Shown here: positions 16,064-23,965 of the stretch, one piece after another
Layout of the letters: every line of letters begins with the position of its first letter
How positions within the stretch are numbered: the stretch's first letter is position 1
Source of the DNA: Sphingomonas sp. R647
GTDB lineage: Bacteria; Pseudomonadota; Alphaproteobacteria; Sphingomonadales; Sphingomonadaceae
DNA: 64,000 nucleotides
Assembly (NCBI RefSeq): GCF_020177055.1
Contig: NZ_JAIQXT010000005.1
Location: 248,001-312,000 of the forward strand
Reading direction: 5' to 3'
Position numbers and translations under genes: made by a program
Notes under the pieces: model-generated
What the model saw: the letters and a program-made list of their open reading frames with translations, nothing else
The model's database searches: none
What the model was told of the DNA's origin: nothing

Positions 16064-16852
16064 ATGGGGTTGATCTGCTACCTTGACGACAGCGACAATG
16101 ACAAGGGACCCGTAATTGTCCTCGGCGGCTACGTGACACTTGCAGAGCGTTGGCGCGCCTTCGAGGAGGAGGCGGACAGATACATGAAATCATGGGGTAT
16201 CGAGGTGCTCCATACGAAGGATTTTCAGTACCGGAAGGGGGTGCACAGGGGCTGGCCGGATGCGAAGCGCACAGCGTTCATCGAGGGCCTGTTCTGGATC
16301 GCTGGCCGGTATGGGATGTTGGGGATCTACGCGTCGGCAAACAAACTCGACGCAAGCGCCCTCCTGAAGCAGACGCCAGGGCTTCAGAATATGTCACCCA
16401 TCGGATTGTGCTTTGGGTCGATTATCACCGGGATCATTTTAAAGCGCCGCCCTATCCCCGCCGCACTTCCGCTCACATTTATTGTCGAAGATGGCCACCG
16501 CAACAATGGGAACATCGCCAATTACTTTGACTGGTTTAGGAGGAATAGCGAGGATGCAGCGAAGGATTTAGGTTCACTCAAATTTGTCCGTAAGGATGAC
16601 TCGCGAGCGATCCAACTCGCAGATTTTCTGGCGTTTTACGGTCGCAAATCTGCAGAAGAGGCCGATCGCGCGGGCTACCCTCCAAAGTGGCCCACGAATC
16701 CAACTCTCACTCAAATTCGACGCCACGTTCCTCATCAATATGAACGAATCTTTGGGACGCGCTTTTCCCCGCTGTCGCCGGGAGAAAACCTCGTTGATGA
16801 AAGCGGACTGCTGAAGAGCATTTTCTTCAAGCCTGGGCGGCGCGGCATTTGA
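16064..16852 (+). CDS. DUF3800-family protein, phage cargo gene
   Basis: The protein has 262 residues. The N-terminal LICYLDDSDND and the C-terminal DDSRAIQLADFLAFY match the conserved acidic motifs of DUF3800, an RNase H-like fold family often found in phages and defence islands. Base composition is visibly less GC-rich than in the flanking tail genes, and codons such as ATT, TTT and AAA are commoner, suggesting separate acquisition. It lies between the tail-fibre module and the V-W-FI operon, a recognised cargo site in P2-like phages. GGAAG precedes ATG 16064. Function unknown; superinfection or anti-phage activity is a guess. Confidence 0.75.
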   Translation: MGLICYLDDSDNDKGPVIVLGGYVTLAERWRAFEEEADRYMKSWGIEVLHTKDFQYRKGVHRGWPDAKRTAFIEGLFWIAGRYGMLGIYASANKLDASALLKQTPGLQNMSPIGLCFGSIITGIILKRRPIPAALPLTFIVEDGHRNNGNIANYFDWFRRNSEDAAKDLGSLKFVRKDDSRAIQLADFLAFYGRKSAEEADRAGYPPKWPTNPTLTQIRRHVPHQYERIFGTRFSPLSPGENLVDESGLLKSIFFKPGRRGI

Positions 16853-16986
16853 GCCTCTTGCCCGCGCACTTCGGCCGGTAACGCCACCCCCCTACCCCGC
16901 CGCGCTCTCCAAAGCCGCGCGCGCGGCCGCCCCCCGGGGCATGCTCGCACAGGAAGGTGCTGACCCGAGCCGCTGATCTCACCCCT

Positions 16987-17011
16987 TGTTGTGTCTCCGC
17001 CCCGCACAACA
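16987..17011. promoter_or_regulatory. 25-bp palindrome, copy D, upstream of the V-W-FI operon
   Basis: The arms are TGTTGTG (16987-16993) and CACAACA (17005-17011) with spacer TCTCCGCCCCG, one base different from copies B and C. The centre is 102 nt from ATG 17101, leaving a leader of roughly 45 nt if transcription starts about 55 nt downstream. This matches the role of PF in P2. Confidence 0.65.
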
Positions 17012-17100
17012 GCGGGCGGATGACGCGCCGCGCCCTCGCTCGCAACCATCTGCGCGCTCCCGGACAGCCGGGATGGTCATTCAGCCGAGGGAACGTCCCG

Positions 17101-17589
17101 ATGTCCGATTTCCGCCGCCGCGTCCGCGCCGCCTTCACCCGTCTCGCGAACACCACACAGTATGCTGCCGGTGACTTGGTCGCCAACCATGCGACCGCAG
17201 GCAGCGTCGTGCCGCTCGAAATTTCCCCCGGCGCACGCTTTCCCGGCGGGGCTGGCACCATCACCGCGGTGTCGATCGACAAGTCGAGCGTCACGCTCAC
17301 CGACGCCGAATTCAAGGTGCACCTGTTCGACCAGGCGCCCGGCGTCACCAATGGCGACAACGGCCCCTTTGCGATCACCAATGGCCGTGCAAAGGGTTAT
17401 ATCGGCTCGGTTGCCGTGGTCGTCGGCCAGGCACTCGGCGATGGTTCGCAGGGTCGCGCCAGCTGCGATATCATCTTCGACACCACCAAGCCGAACAGCA
17501 AGCTCTATGCCCTGATCGAGGCGACCGACACCTATACCCCGGCGTCGGCCGAGGAATTCGGCGTCACGCTCGAGCTCACCCGCGACTGA
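17101..17589 (+). CDS. Hypothetical structural protein
   Basis: The product has 162 residues, starting at ATG 17101 after a good GAGGGA. It is beta-rich with regular short segments (GTITAVSIDKSSVTLTDAEFKVHLFD; YALIEATDTYTPASAEEFGVTLEL) and few charged helices, like small virion proteins. It is first in the operon that continues with baseplate spike V, two nt downstream, so it is expressed late. I do not recognise the family; a decoration or baseplate role is possible. Confidence 0.65.
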   Translation: MSDFRRRVRAAFTRLANTTQYAAGDLVANHATAGSVVPLEISPGARFPGGAGTITAVSIDKSSVTLTDAEFKVHLFDQAPGVTNGDNGPFAITNGRAKGYIGSVAVVVGQALGDGSQGRASCDIIFDTTKPNSKLYALIEATDTYTPASAEEFGVTLELTRD

Positions 17590-17591
17590 GC

Positions 17592-18182
17592 ATGGGCGAC
17601 GGCGAGGATCCGCACGGCCGCATCGGCGAGCTGCTCCGCATCGGCAAGGTCGAGGAAGTCGATCTTGCCGCCGGGCGCATCGTGGTTGCGGTCGGCGAGA
17701 TCCGCACAAGCAAGATCCGCTGGCTCGAGCGCCGCGCCGGCGCGACGCGCACCTGGTCGCCGCCCAGTGTTGGCGAGCAACTGCTTCTACTCTGTCCCGA
17801 AGGTGACATCGAGGGCGCGATCGCGATTGGCGGCCTGACCCAGTCGGCTTTCCCGCTGCCCGGAACCTCGGCGCGCGAGCTGGTGGAATTTGAGGATGGA
17901 TCGATCCTCGCCTTCGACCCTGAAAACTCGACCCTCGATATCACCCTCGCGGAAGGTTCCACCCTCAATGTCCAGGGCGGTTCGGTGACCGTCGTCGCAG
18001 CCGATGGCGTGTCGATCGAGGCGAACGTCTCGATCACGGGCGACGTCTCGATCGACGGCAAGCTCAGCGTCACCGGCGATGTTGAGGCCGATGGCGACGT
18101 CAAGGCTGGCGCGATCAGCCTCAAGACCCACAAGCACGCCGGCGTCCAGGCCGGCGCGGCCAAGACTGCGGTGCCGGAATGA
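17592..18182 (+). CDS. V: Baseplate assembly protein V (central spike)
   Basis: The product has 196 residues (P2 gpV is 211). The N-terminal OB-fold region is seen in RIGKVEEVDLAAGRIVVAVGE, and WSPPSVGEQLLLLCPEGD is the conserved gpV segment. The repetitive DVSIDGKLSVTGDVEADGDV forms the triple-stranded needle. KTHKHAGV near the C-terminus contains the HxH motif that binds the iron ion at the spike tip in P2. It would pierce the outer membrane. A 4-bp ATGA overlap links it to a 48-codon ORF. Confidence 0.93.
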   Translation: MGDGEDPHGRIGELLRIGKVEEVDLAAGRIVVAVGEIRTSKIRWLERRAGATRTWSPPSVGEQLLLLCPEGDIEGAIAIGGLTQSAFPLPGTSARELVEFEDGSILAFDPENSTLDITLAEGSTLNVQGGSVTVVAADGVSIEANVSITGDVSIDGKLSVTGDVEADGDVKAGAISLKTHKHAGVQAGAAKTAVPE

Positions 18183-18325
18183 CCACCCCGCGCTTCCTCG
18201 GTGTCGACCAGCATGTCCGCGGCGCGAAGACCGGACGTGTCTTGATGGATCGCTCCCGCCGCCCCGATCGCACCAGCGAATCCAAGCCCCAGAGTTGCGG
18301 CAAGTCCGATCGGCCAGCGCGATGA
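18179..18325 (+). CDS. 48-residue ORF coupling V to W
   Basis: This short frame starts at ATG 18179, overlapping the V stop (ATGA), and ends at 18325, overlapping the W start (ATGA at 18322). The product begins MTTPRFLGVDQHVRG and ends with a basic Ser-rich tail. The exact overlaps at both ends suggest it is translated, either as a real small protein or to carry ribosomes from V to W. I recognise no family. Confidence 0.5.
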   Translation: MTTPRFLGVDQHVRGAKTGRVLMDRSRRPDRTSESKPQSCGKSDRPAR

Positions 18326-18687
18326 TCGGCATGGACCGCCACACTGGCAAACGCCTCGCCGGCCGCGATCATCTGCGCCAGCGGCTCTCGATCATCCTCA
18401 ACACGCCGCTCGGCACCCGCGTGAACCGGCTCGATTTCGGCTCGATGCTGTTCGAGCTGATCGATCAGCCGATGAACGCGCTCGGCCGGCTTCGCCTGTT
18501 CGCCGCAACCGCGACCGCGATCGCGCGGTGGGAGCCGCTGTTTCGTCTGACCCGCGTCGCGCTCGCCTTCGCCGCCGACGGCAAGGCGCAGCTCGAGCTT
18601 GAGGGCGTCGACCTCGAATCCCCCGCGCCCAACGCGCTGGCCCGCCTCTCTGTCCCGCTCACCCTGCCCCTGCAGCCGGCAACCTGA
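18322..18687 (+). CDS. W: Baseplate assembly protein W (gp25-like)
   Basis: The product has 121 residues (P2 gpW is 115). It starts MIGMDRHTGKRLAGRDHLRQRL, then has ILNTPLGTRVNRLDFGSMLFELIDQPMN, the gp25-family core (TPxGSR...xYGS). It is a wedge lysozyme-like fold without lysozyme activity that initiates sheath polymerisation. It sits 11 nt before the sheath gene rather than before J as in P2. Confidence 0.92.
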   Translation: MIGMDRHTGKRLAGRDHLRQRLSIILNTPLGTRVNRLDFGSMLFELIDQPMNALGRLRLFAATATAIARWEPLFRLTRVALAFAADGKAQLELEGVDLESPAPNALARLSVPLTLPLQPAT

Positions 18688-18698
18688 AGGATCCTGCC

Positions 18699-19841
18699 AT
18701 GCCCGTCCGCCACGGTATCTTCATCACCGAAACCGCCCAGGGCGCCCGCCCGATCGTCGAGGTCGCGACTGCGGTCGTCGGCCTGGTCGCCACCGGCCCC
18801 GACGCCGACGAGGATCTGTTCCCGCTCGACACGCCGGTGTTGATCGGCGACATCCGCGCCGCGATCGCGGTCGCCGGTGAGACCGGCACCCTGCCGGCAG
18901 CCCTCGCCGCAATCTACGACCAGTGCAGCCCGATCCTGATCGTCGTGCGCGTCGCGGAAACGGTGGATCCCGAGGATCAGGATGATGCGGTCATCGGCAC
19001 GATCGCCGGCGGCGCCTATACCGGCATTCAGGCGCTGCTCGCGGCCGAAGGCGCGACCGGCGTCCGCCCGCGCATCCTGGGCGCCCCGGGTCTCGACACT
19101 GCCCCGGTGTTCGGCGCGCTCGGCATCGCGGCCCAGAAACTCAACGGCATGGCCTATGGCTATTGCACCGGCGCCACCAGCGTCAGCGAAGCGCTGGTCT
19201 ATGCCGAGGACTTCGCGTTGCGCGAACAGATGCTGTTCTGGCCAGGTACCAGCGCCGAGAACGGCCCCGCCGATCTGATCGCCCGCGTGCTCGGCATGCG
19301 TGCGCGCATCGATGAGACGGTCGGCTGGCACAAGACGATCTCCAACGTCGTCGTCAACGGCATCACCGGCCTCGCCACGCCGGTCTTCTTCGACCTTCAG
19401 GACGCCTCGACCGACGCCGGGCTGCTCAACGACGGACCGATCACGACCGTCATCCGCAAGGACGGCTATCGCTTCTGGGGCAACCGCACCCGCTCGCCCG
19501 ACCCGATGTACGCGTTCGAAAGCGCCGTGCGCACCAGTCAGGTGCTGCGCGACTCGATCGCCAATGGCCTGCTCTGGGCGGTTGATCAGCCTCTGACCGA
19601 GGGTCTGATCAAGGCGATGATCGAGACGATCAACGCCGACTTCGATGCGAAGATCGCGCAGGGTCGGTTGATCGGCGGCCGCGCACGTTACGACCGCGAC
19701 CTGAACCCCGCCGTCAATCTCGCCGCCGGCAAGCTCGCGCTCATCTGGGACTTCACGCCCTGCGCCCCGATGGAGGAGCTCAACGGCACCCAGCAGATCA
19801 CCGACATCTACTACGCCGATTTCGGCCGCAACCTGGGCTGA
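18699..19841 (+). CDS. FI: Tail sheath protein FI
   Basis: The product has 380 residues (P2 FI is 396). The start MPVRHGIFITETAQGARPI, the loop TPVLIGD, and the GARPRIL-like VRPRILGAPGLDT match the P2 sheath family. The C-terminal NAVDQPLTEGLIKAMIETIN and PCAPMEELNGTQQITDIYY-like region is the inter-subunit extended arm. It forms the contractile sheath. SD AAGGAT lies 5 nt before the ATG. Confidence 0.95.
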   Translation: MPVRHGIFITETAQGARPIVEVATAVVGLVATGPDADEDLFPLDTPVLIGDIRAAIAVAGETGTLPAALAAIYDQCSPILIVVRVAETVDPEDQDDAVIGTIAGGAYTGIQALLAAEGATGVRPRILGAPGLDTAPVFGALGIAAQKLNGMAYGYCTGATSVSEALVYAEDFALREQMLFWPGTSAENGPADLIARVLGMRARIDETVGWHKTISNVVVNGITGLATPVFFDLQDASTDAGLLNDGPITTVIRKDGYRFWGNRTRSPDPMYAFESAVRTSQVLRDSIANGLLWAVDQPLTEGLIKAMIETINADFDAKIAQGRLIGGRARYDRDLNPAVNLAAGKLALIWDFTPCAPMEELNGTQQITDIYYADFGRNLG

Positions 19842-19894
19842 TCCCCAGCGCACCGCCACGACCGCCCCCGCCTGCCTGACCCGAGGATACGACC

Positions 19895-20401
19895 ATGCTC
19901 CCCTCCAAGCTCAAGAACTTCAACTACTTCGCCGGTGGTACCTCATTCATCCACCAGGTGCCTGAAATCACGTTGCCCAAGATCGTGGAGAAGACCGAAG
20001 GCTATCGCGGCGGCGGCATGAACGGTGAGCTCGACATCTCGCTCGGCCTCGAAAAGCTCGAGCTCGAGCTGACGGTCGGCGGCATCGCGGTCCCGATCAT
20101 GCGCCAGATGGGCATGGTCGGCGTCGCCGGCGCGATCAGCCGCTTCGCGGGTGCCTATCAGGAGGAGAGCGCGGGCACCTGGCTCTCGGCCGAGGTGATC
20201 ACCCGCGGTAAATGGATCGAGTTCGATCCGGGCAACGCCAAGCCGGGCGACGATACCGAGCACAAGTTCAAGCAGACCGCCGCCTATCTGCGCTGGGACG
20301 TCAACGGCTCGACCGAGATCGAGATCGACATCCTCAACAACATCTACCGCGTCGGCGGCGTCGATCGCCTCGCCGAGATGCGCGCGATCCTCGGCCAGTA
20401 A
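19895..20401 (+). CDS. FII: Tail tube protein FII
   Basis: The product has 168 residues (P2 FII is 172). The opening MLPSKLKNFNYFAGG, VPEITLPKIVEKTEGYRGGGM and the C-terminal YLRWDVNGSTEIEIDILNNIYRVGG are diagnostic of the contractile tube monomer. CGAGGA precedes the ATG. It forms the inner tube around the tape measure protein. Confidence 0.96.
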   Translation: MLPSKLKNFNYFAGGTSFIHQVPEITLPKIVEKTEGYRGGGMNGELDISLGLEKLELELTVGGIAVPIMRQMGMVGVAGAISRFAGAYQEESAGTWLSAEVITRGKWIEFDPGNAKPGDDTEHKFKQTAAYLRWDVNGSTEIEIDILNNIYRVGGVDRLAEMRAILGQ

Positions 20402-20410
20402 GGAGCAGTC

Positions 20411-20731
20411 ATGGAAGCCGAAGCACCGGGTGCGCCCAAGTCGCCCAAGTTCAAGAAGCACACGCTGGACGAACCAATCCAGCGCGGCGACACCCAGATC
20501 ACCGAGGTCACCGTGCGCAAGCCGACCCCGGGAGATTGTCGCGGCCTGACGCTCAACGCCGTCAGCAACGGCGACGTGACGGCGCTGACCAAGCTCCTCC
20601 CGCGCATCACGACGCCGGCGCTGACCGAGCAGGAGATCAGCAGCGGCCAGCTCGAGGTGCAGGATCTGACCGACCTGTGCGAGATCGTCGTCGATTTTTT
20701 GTTCACGAAGGCGCGGAAAGCGGGCTCGTAG
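20411..20731 (+). CDS. E: Tail assembly chaperone E
   Basis: The product has 106 residues (P2 gpE is 91). The central TQITEVTVRKPTPGDCRGLTL matches the gpE core. AAGGAG precedes ATG 20411. It holds tape measure T soluble before tube assembly. A slippery T TTT TTG near its 3' end (20695-20701) allows production of the longer E+E' protein. Confidence 0.92.
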   Translation: MEAEAPGAPKSPKFKKHTLDEPIQRGDTQITEVTVRKPTPGDCRGLTLNAVSNGDVTALTKLLPRITTPALTEQEISSGQLEVQDLTDLCEIVVDFLFTKARKAGS

Positions 20732-20865
20732 ACGATCTCGATGAGGTGATGGCGAACCTCGCCGAAATCTGGGGCTGGATGCCCGACCAGATGGACCGGA
20801 TGGCGATCGGCGATCTGGTCCGCTGGCACAATTTGATGGTGGCGCGTCGCCCCAAGGATAAGTGA
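20411..20865 (+). CDS. E': E+E' fusion made by -1 ribosomal frameshift
   Basis: The E frame through codon TTG at 20699-20701 (97 residues) slips -1 and continues FFVHEGAESGLVDD... to the stop at 20863-20865, giving about 151 residues (P2 E+E' is 142). The extension contains MANLAEIWGWMPDQMDRM and the C-terminal WHNLMVARRP, typical of the E' chaperone tail that binds the tape measure. The only E' start in its own frame (ATG 20749) would leave out the junction, so frameshifting is the expected route. Confidence 0.88.
20695..20701 (+). promoter_or_regulatory. Programmed -1 frameshift site T TTT TTG
   Basis: The heptamer TTTTTTG is in register with E: base 20695 is third in its codon, then TTT and TTG. 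The same heptamer is used by P2 between E and E'. After the slip the frame stays open for 54 codons. Confidence 0.9.
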
Positions 20866-20866
20866 C

Positions 20867-23275
20867 ATGGCAATCGACCGCTCGCTCTCCCTGGTCATCA
20901 AGTTCGCTGCGCTCGATCGCCTGACGGGCAAGATGCGGACGATCGGCGGTTCGGCAAAGAAGACCGCCGCCGATATCGCCGAGACGCGCAGGGAGATCGA
21001 TCGCCTGCAGAAGGCGCAGGCGAAGGTCGGTGCCTTTCGCGACATGGAGAATCGTTTCCGCGCGAGCGCGTCGGCGATCGAAGAGCAGCGCGCGAAGCTC
21101 GCCGGGCTGCGTGCCGAACACGGGAAAGCAGAAGGCAGCACCAAGCGCCTCACCAGTCGGATCGAGGCGGCCGAGCGCAAGGAAGCGCGGCTGATCGCCC
21201 AGCACGAAAAGCACGGTATCGAGCTGCAGGGCCTGTCCCGTGACCTCGATCGCGCCGGCGTCGACGTCGCCGAGCTGGCGCGCCACGAGGAGCGTCTGGG
21301 CAACGAGCTGCACGACACCAACAAGCGGCTCCAGCAGCAGCGCCAGGAGCTTGAGAAGCGCGGTCGCGTCCAGGCCCGCGCGGAGAAGGTGCAGGCGGTC
21401 GGCGGCAAGATCCAGGGCATGGGCATGGCAGCCGGGATCGCGGGCACGGCTATCACTGTGCCGCTCGGCTTTGCCGTGCGCGAGGCGATCGACTTCGAAT
21501 CTGCCATGTCCGACGTGCGCAAGGTCGTTGACGGGATGGAGGATCCGCGCGCGTTCAAATCGATGGGCCGCGATATCCTTCAACTGTCGCGCGAGCTGCC
21601 CATCGCGGCGGAAGGGCTCGCCCAGATCGTCGCCGCGGGCGGTCAGGCCGGCCTTGCCGGCAACGAGCTGCTGCCCTTCGCGCGCAACGCCGCGCAGATG
21701 GGCGTCGCATTCGACATCGACCCCGATAAGGCCGGCGAGACGATGGCGAAGTGGCGCACCGCCTTCCGCCTCGGGCAGCGCGAGGTGGTGCAGCTCGCCG
21801 ACAAGGTGAACTGGCTCAGCGACAAGACCGCCGCCGCCCCGGATCAGATCTCGGCGATCGTGACCCGCGTCGGCCCATTGGGGGAAGTCGCGGGCCTCGC
21901 CGCCGGCGAGATTGCGGCGATGGGCGCGACGCTCGCCTCGATGGGCGTGCAGGAGGAGATTGCCGCCACCGGCATCAAGAATACGATGCTCGCGCTGACA
22001 AAGGGCGAGGCAGCGACGAAGTCGCAGAAGAAGGCGTTCGGACTGCTGGGCCTCGAGTCTACGGCTGTCGCTAAATCGATGCAGCGCGACGCCACCGGCA
22101 CGATCATGACGGTGATGCAGAAGATCGCGGCGCTGCCCGACTATCAGCGCGCCAGTATCCTCGATCAGCTGTTTGGCAGCGAATCTATCTCGGCGATCGC
22201 GCCGCTGCTGACCCAACTCCCGACGCTCGCGACCAACCTCGAGATGGTAGGGGACCGCGGCGGATGGGCTGGGTCGATGATGCGCGAGTTCGACTCGCGA
22301 TCGGCCACCAGTGCCGCCCGGCTCGCGAAGTTCAACAACCGCGTGAACGCCCTCAAGATCGGCATCGGCGAGCGCTTGCTTCCGGTGATCGAGAAGGGCG
22401 CGGAGCTGTTCGGCCGCTGGGCCGATCGCGCCAGCGCGTGGATGGATGCGAACCCGAAGCTCGCCAGCGGGTTGCTTACGCTGGTGGGCGCGATCGGCGC
22501 GTTCCTCGTGGTCGCCGGCGGACTCGGCCTCGTCGTCGGCCCGATCGTCACCGGCATCGGATGGCTGATGAAGCTGGGCGGCGTACTCAGCTTCATCCTG
22601 TCGCCGCTACGCCTGGTTGCGCAGGCTGCCCTATGGGGCATTGGCGCGATCGCGGCCTTTGTCGGCCTGCCCGCGTGGATCGTCGGCGCGATCGCGATCG
22701 CCCTGATCGCTGCCGGGGTGCTGATCTGGAACAACTGGGAGAAGATCAAAGGCTGGTTTGTCGAGGGCGCGCGCTTCCTCACCAATCTTCGCATGCAGTT
22801 TCTCAAGATCGGCGCGCAGCTGATGATGGGCCTGATCACCGGCATTTCATCGAAGCTCTCCGCTCTACGCGACAAGATCGTCGGACTCGGCAAGCAGGCG
22901 GTCGGCTGGTTCAAGGGCGTGCTGGGGATCAAGTCGCCGAGCCGGGTCTTCATGGGCCTCGGCGGATACATGACCCAAGGCTTGACCATGGGGCTCGAAC
23001 GCGGCGCAGACGAGCCGATCGCGCGCATGCGCCGCCTCGCGGGTCAGGTTACCGCGGCGCTCGCGATCGGCTCCGCTGGCATGACGCCGGCGGCCGCTGC
23101 GCCACCCGGGGGCGGCGGCGGCGGGCGACCGGCGATCATCCAACATCTGGCGATCAGCATCACGATCCATGCGCAGCCGGGGGAGGACACCGAAGAGCTC
23201 GCAGAAAAGGTCGCGGCCGTCATCGAGCGCAAATCACGCGCTGCGGCCGCCTCCGACTATGGGGACAACGACTGA
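20867..23275 (+). CDS. T: Tail tape measure protein T
   Basis: The product has 802 residues (P2 gpT is 815). The N-terminal ~170 residues are a charged coiled coil. GFAVREAIDFESAMSDVRKVVDG near residue 205 begins the TP901/P2-type tape measure core, with RELPIAAEGLAQIVAAGGQAG after it. Residues about 535-625 hold three to four hydrophobic segments that may enter the host membrane. The C-terminus has KSPSRVFMGLGGYMTQGL. Length sets the tail length. SD AAGGA; overlaps U by one base. Confidence 0.95.
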   Translation: MAIDRSLSLVIKFAALDRLTGKMRTIGGSAKKTAADIAETRREIDRLQKAQAKVGAFRDMENRFRASASAIEEQRAKLAGLRAEHGKAEGSTKRLTSRIEAAERKEARLIAQHEKHGIELQGLSRDLDRAGVDVAELARHEERLGNELHDTNKRLQQQRQELEKRGRVQARAEKVQAVGGKIQGMGMAAGIAGTAITVPLGFAVREAIDFESAMSDVRKVVDGMEDPRAFKSMGRDILQLSRELPIAAEGLAQIVAAGGQAGLAGNELLPFARNAAQMGVAFDIDPDKAGETMAKWRTAFRLGQREVVQLADKVNWLSDKTAAAPDQISAIVTRVGPLGEVAGLAAGEIAAMGATLASMGVQEEIAATGIKNTMLALTKGEAATKSQKKAFGLLGLESTAVAKSMQRDATGTIMTVMQKIAALPDYQRASILDQLFGSESISAIAPLLTQLPTLATNLEMVGDRGGWAGSMMREFDSRSATSAARLAKFNNRVNALKIGIGERLLPVIEKGAELFGRWADRASAWMDANPKLASGLLTLVGAIGAFLVVAGGLGLVVGPIVTGIGWLMKLGGVLSFILSPLRLVAQAALWGIGAIAAFVGLPAWIVGAIAIALIAAGVLIWNNWEKIKGWFVEGARFLTNLRMQFLKIGAQLMMGLITGISSKLSALRDKIVGLGKQAVGWFKGVLGIKSPSRVFMGLGGYMTQGLTMGLERGADEPIARMRRLAGQVTAALAIGSAGMTPAAAAPPGGGGGGRPAIIQHLAISITIHAQPGEDTEELAEKVAAVIERKSRAAAASDYGDND

Positions 23276-23652
23276 TGCAGCTGCTCGCCCTCGGCCTGTT
23301 CGTGTTCGAGCGGGAGACGATGCTCCCCGACGAGCTGACCTCGCGCGCCAACTGGGAGCACGCGGCGGCCGAGCGTATCGGTGCGCGCCCCGCCTATCAG
23401 TTCACCGGGCCCGGTCCGGAGGACGTCTCGATCCCCGGTCGGCTCGTGCCTGAGCTCGGCGCCCGCGATTCCGCGCTGAAGACGCTGAGCGAGATGGCCG
23501 ACGCGGGCGAGGATTACCCACTGGTCGATGGTGCGGGCGAAGTGCTCGGCACCTATCGCATCACCGCGATCGACAAGACGCGCCGTCACCTGATGGACAA
23601 CGGTCAGGCGCGGATGACCGATTTCGCGATCCAGCTCGTGCGCACGGGCTAG
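23275..23652 (+). CDS. U: Tail protein U
   Basis: The product has 125 residues, with the gpU pattern: LALGLFVFERETMLPDELTS, then WEHAAAERIGARPAYQFTGPG and GRLVPELG. It overlaps the tape measure stop (TGATG). gpU belongs to the baseplate hub and is needed for tail assembly with gpD. The C-terminal YRITAIDKTRRHLMDNG is also family-like. Confidence 0.93.
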   Translation: MQLLALGLFVFERETMLPDELTSRANWEHAAAERIGARPAYQFTGPGPEDVSIPGRLVPELGARDSALKTLSEMADAGEDYPLVDGAGEVLGTYRITAIDKTRRHLMDNGQARMTDFAIQLVRTG

Positions 23653-23662
23653 GGAGGTACTA

Positions 23663-23965
23663 GTGACACTTCATCCTGCGACCGATGACATCATTGAATT
23701 CTTGAACCAGCTTCTTGCGCTCGACCCGGGATTCACCGCCGCCCTGGTCGACACGCGCCTTCCGTGTAACTCGGGAGTCGTGGACCATCCCACAATACAG
23801 GCCGGGATTGTCGATGATGTCGCAGTCTGCGGCATCCTTGGGCTGCTGAACGGCTTCGCGGGTCGCTATGAAGATGGACCTCGGGCTGGTTGGGGGCCGA
23901 TCTGCGCTCAATATGACGGCGGCAAGTTGATCGGGTTCGGGCGGGTGCCGAATGGCGACGAGTAG
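23663..23965 (+). CDS. Small hypothetical protein between U and D
   Basis: The product has 100 residues from GTG 23663, with GGGAGG 5 nt upstream. It reads FLNQLLALDPGFTAALVDTRLPC then LLNGFAGRYEDG, a pattern I have met in other phage-encoded small proteins without known function. It overlaps D by 14 bp. P2 has no gene here. Confidence 0.65.
   Translation: MTLHPATDDIIEFLNQLLALDPGFTAALVDTRLPCNSGVVDHPTIQAGIVDDVAVCGILGLLNGFAGRYEDGPRAGWGPICAQYDGGKLIGFGRVPNGDE

Noticed and set aside
19943..22216. 757-codon - strand frame across FII, E and T
   Set aside because: It is antisense to three certain tail genes.
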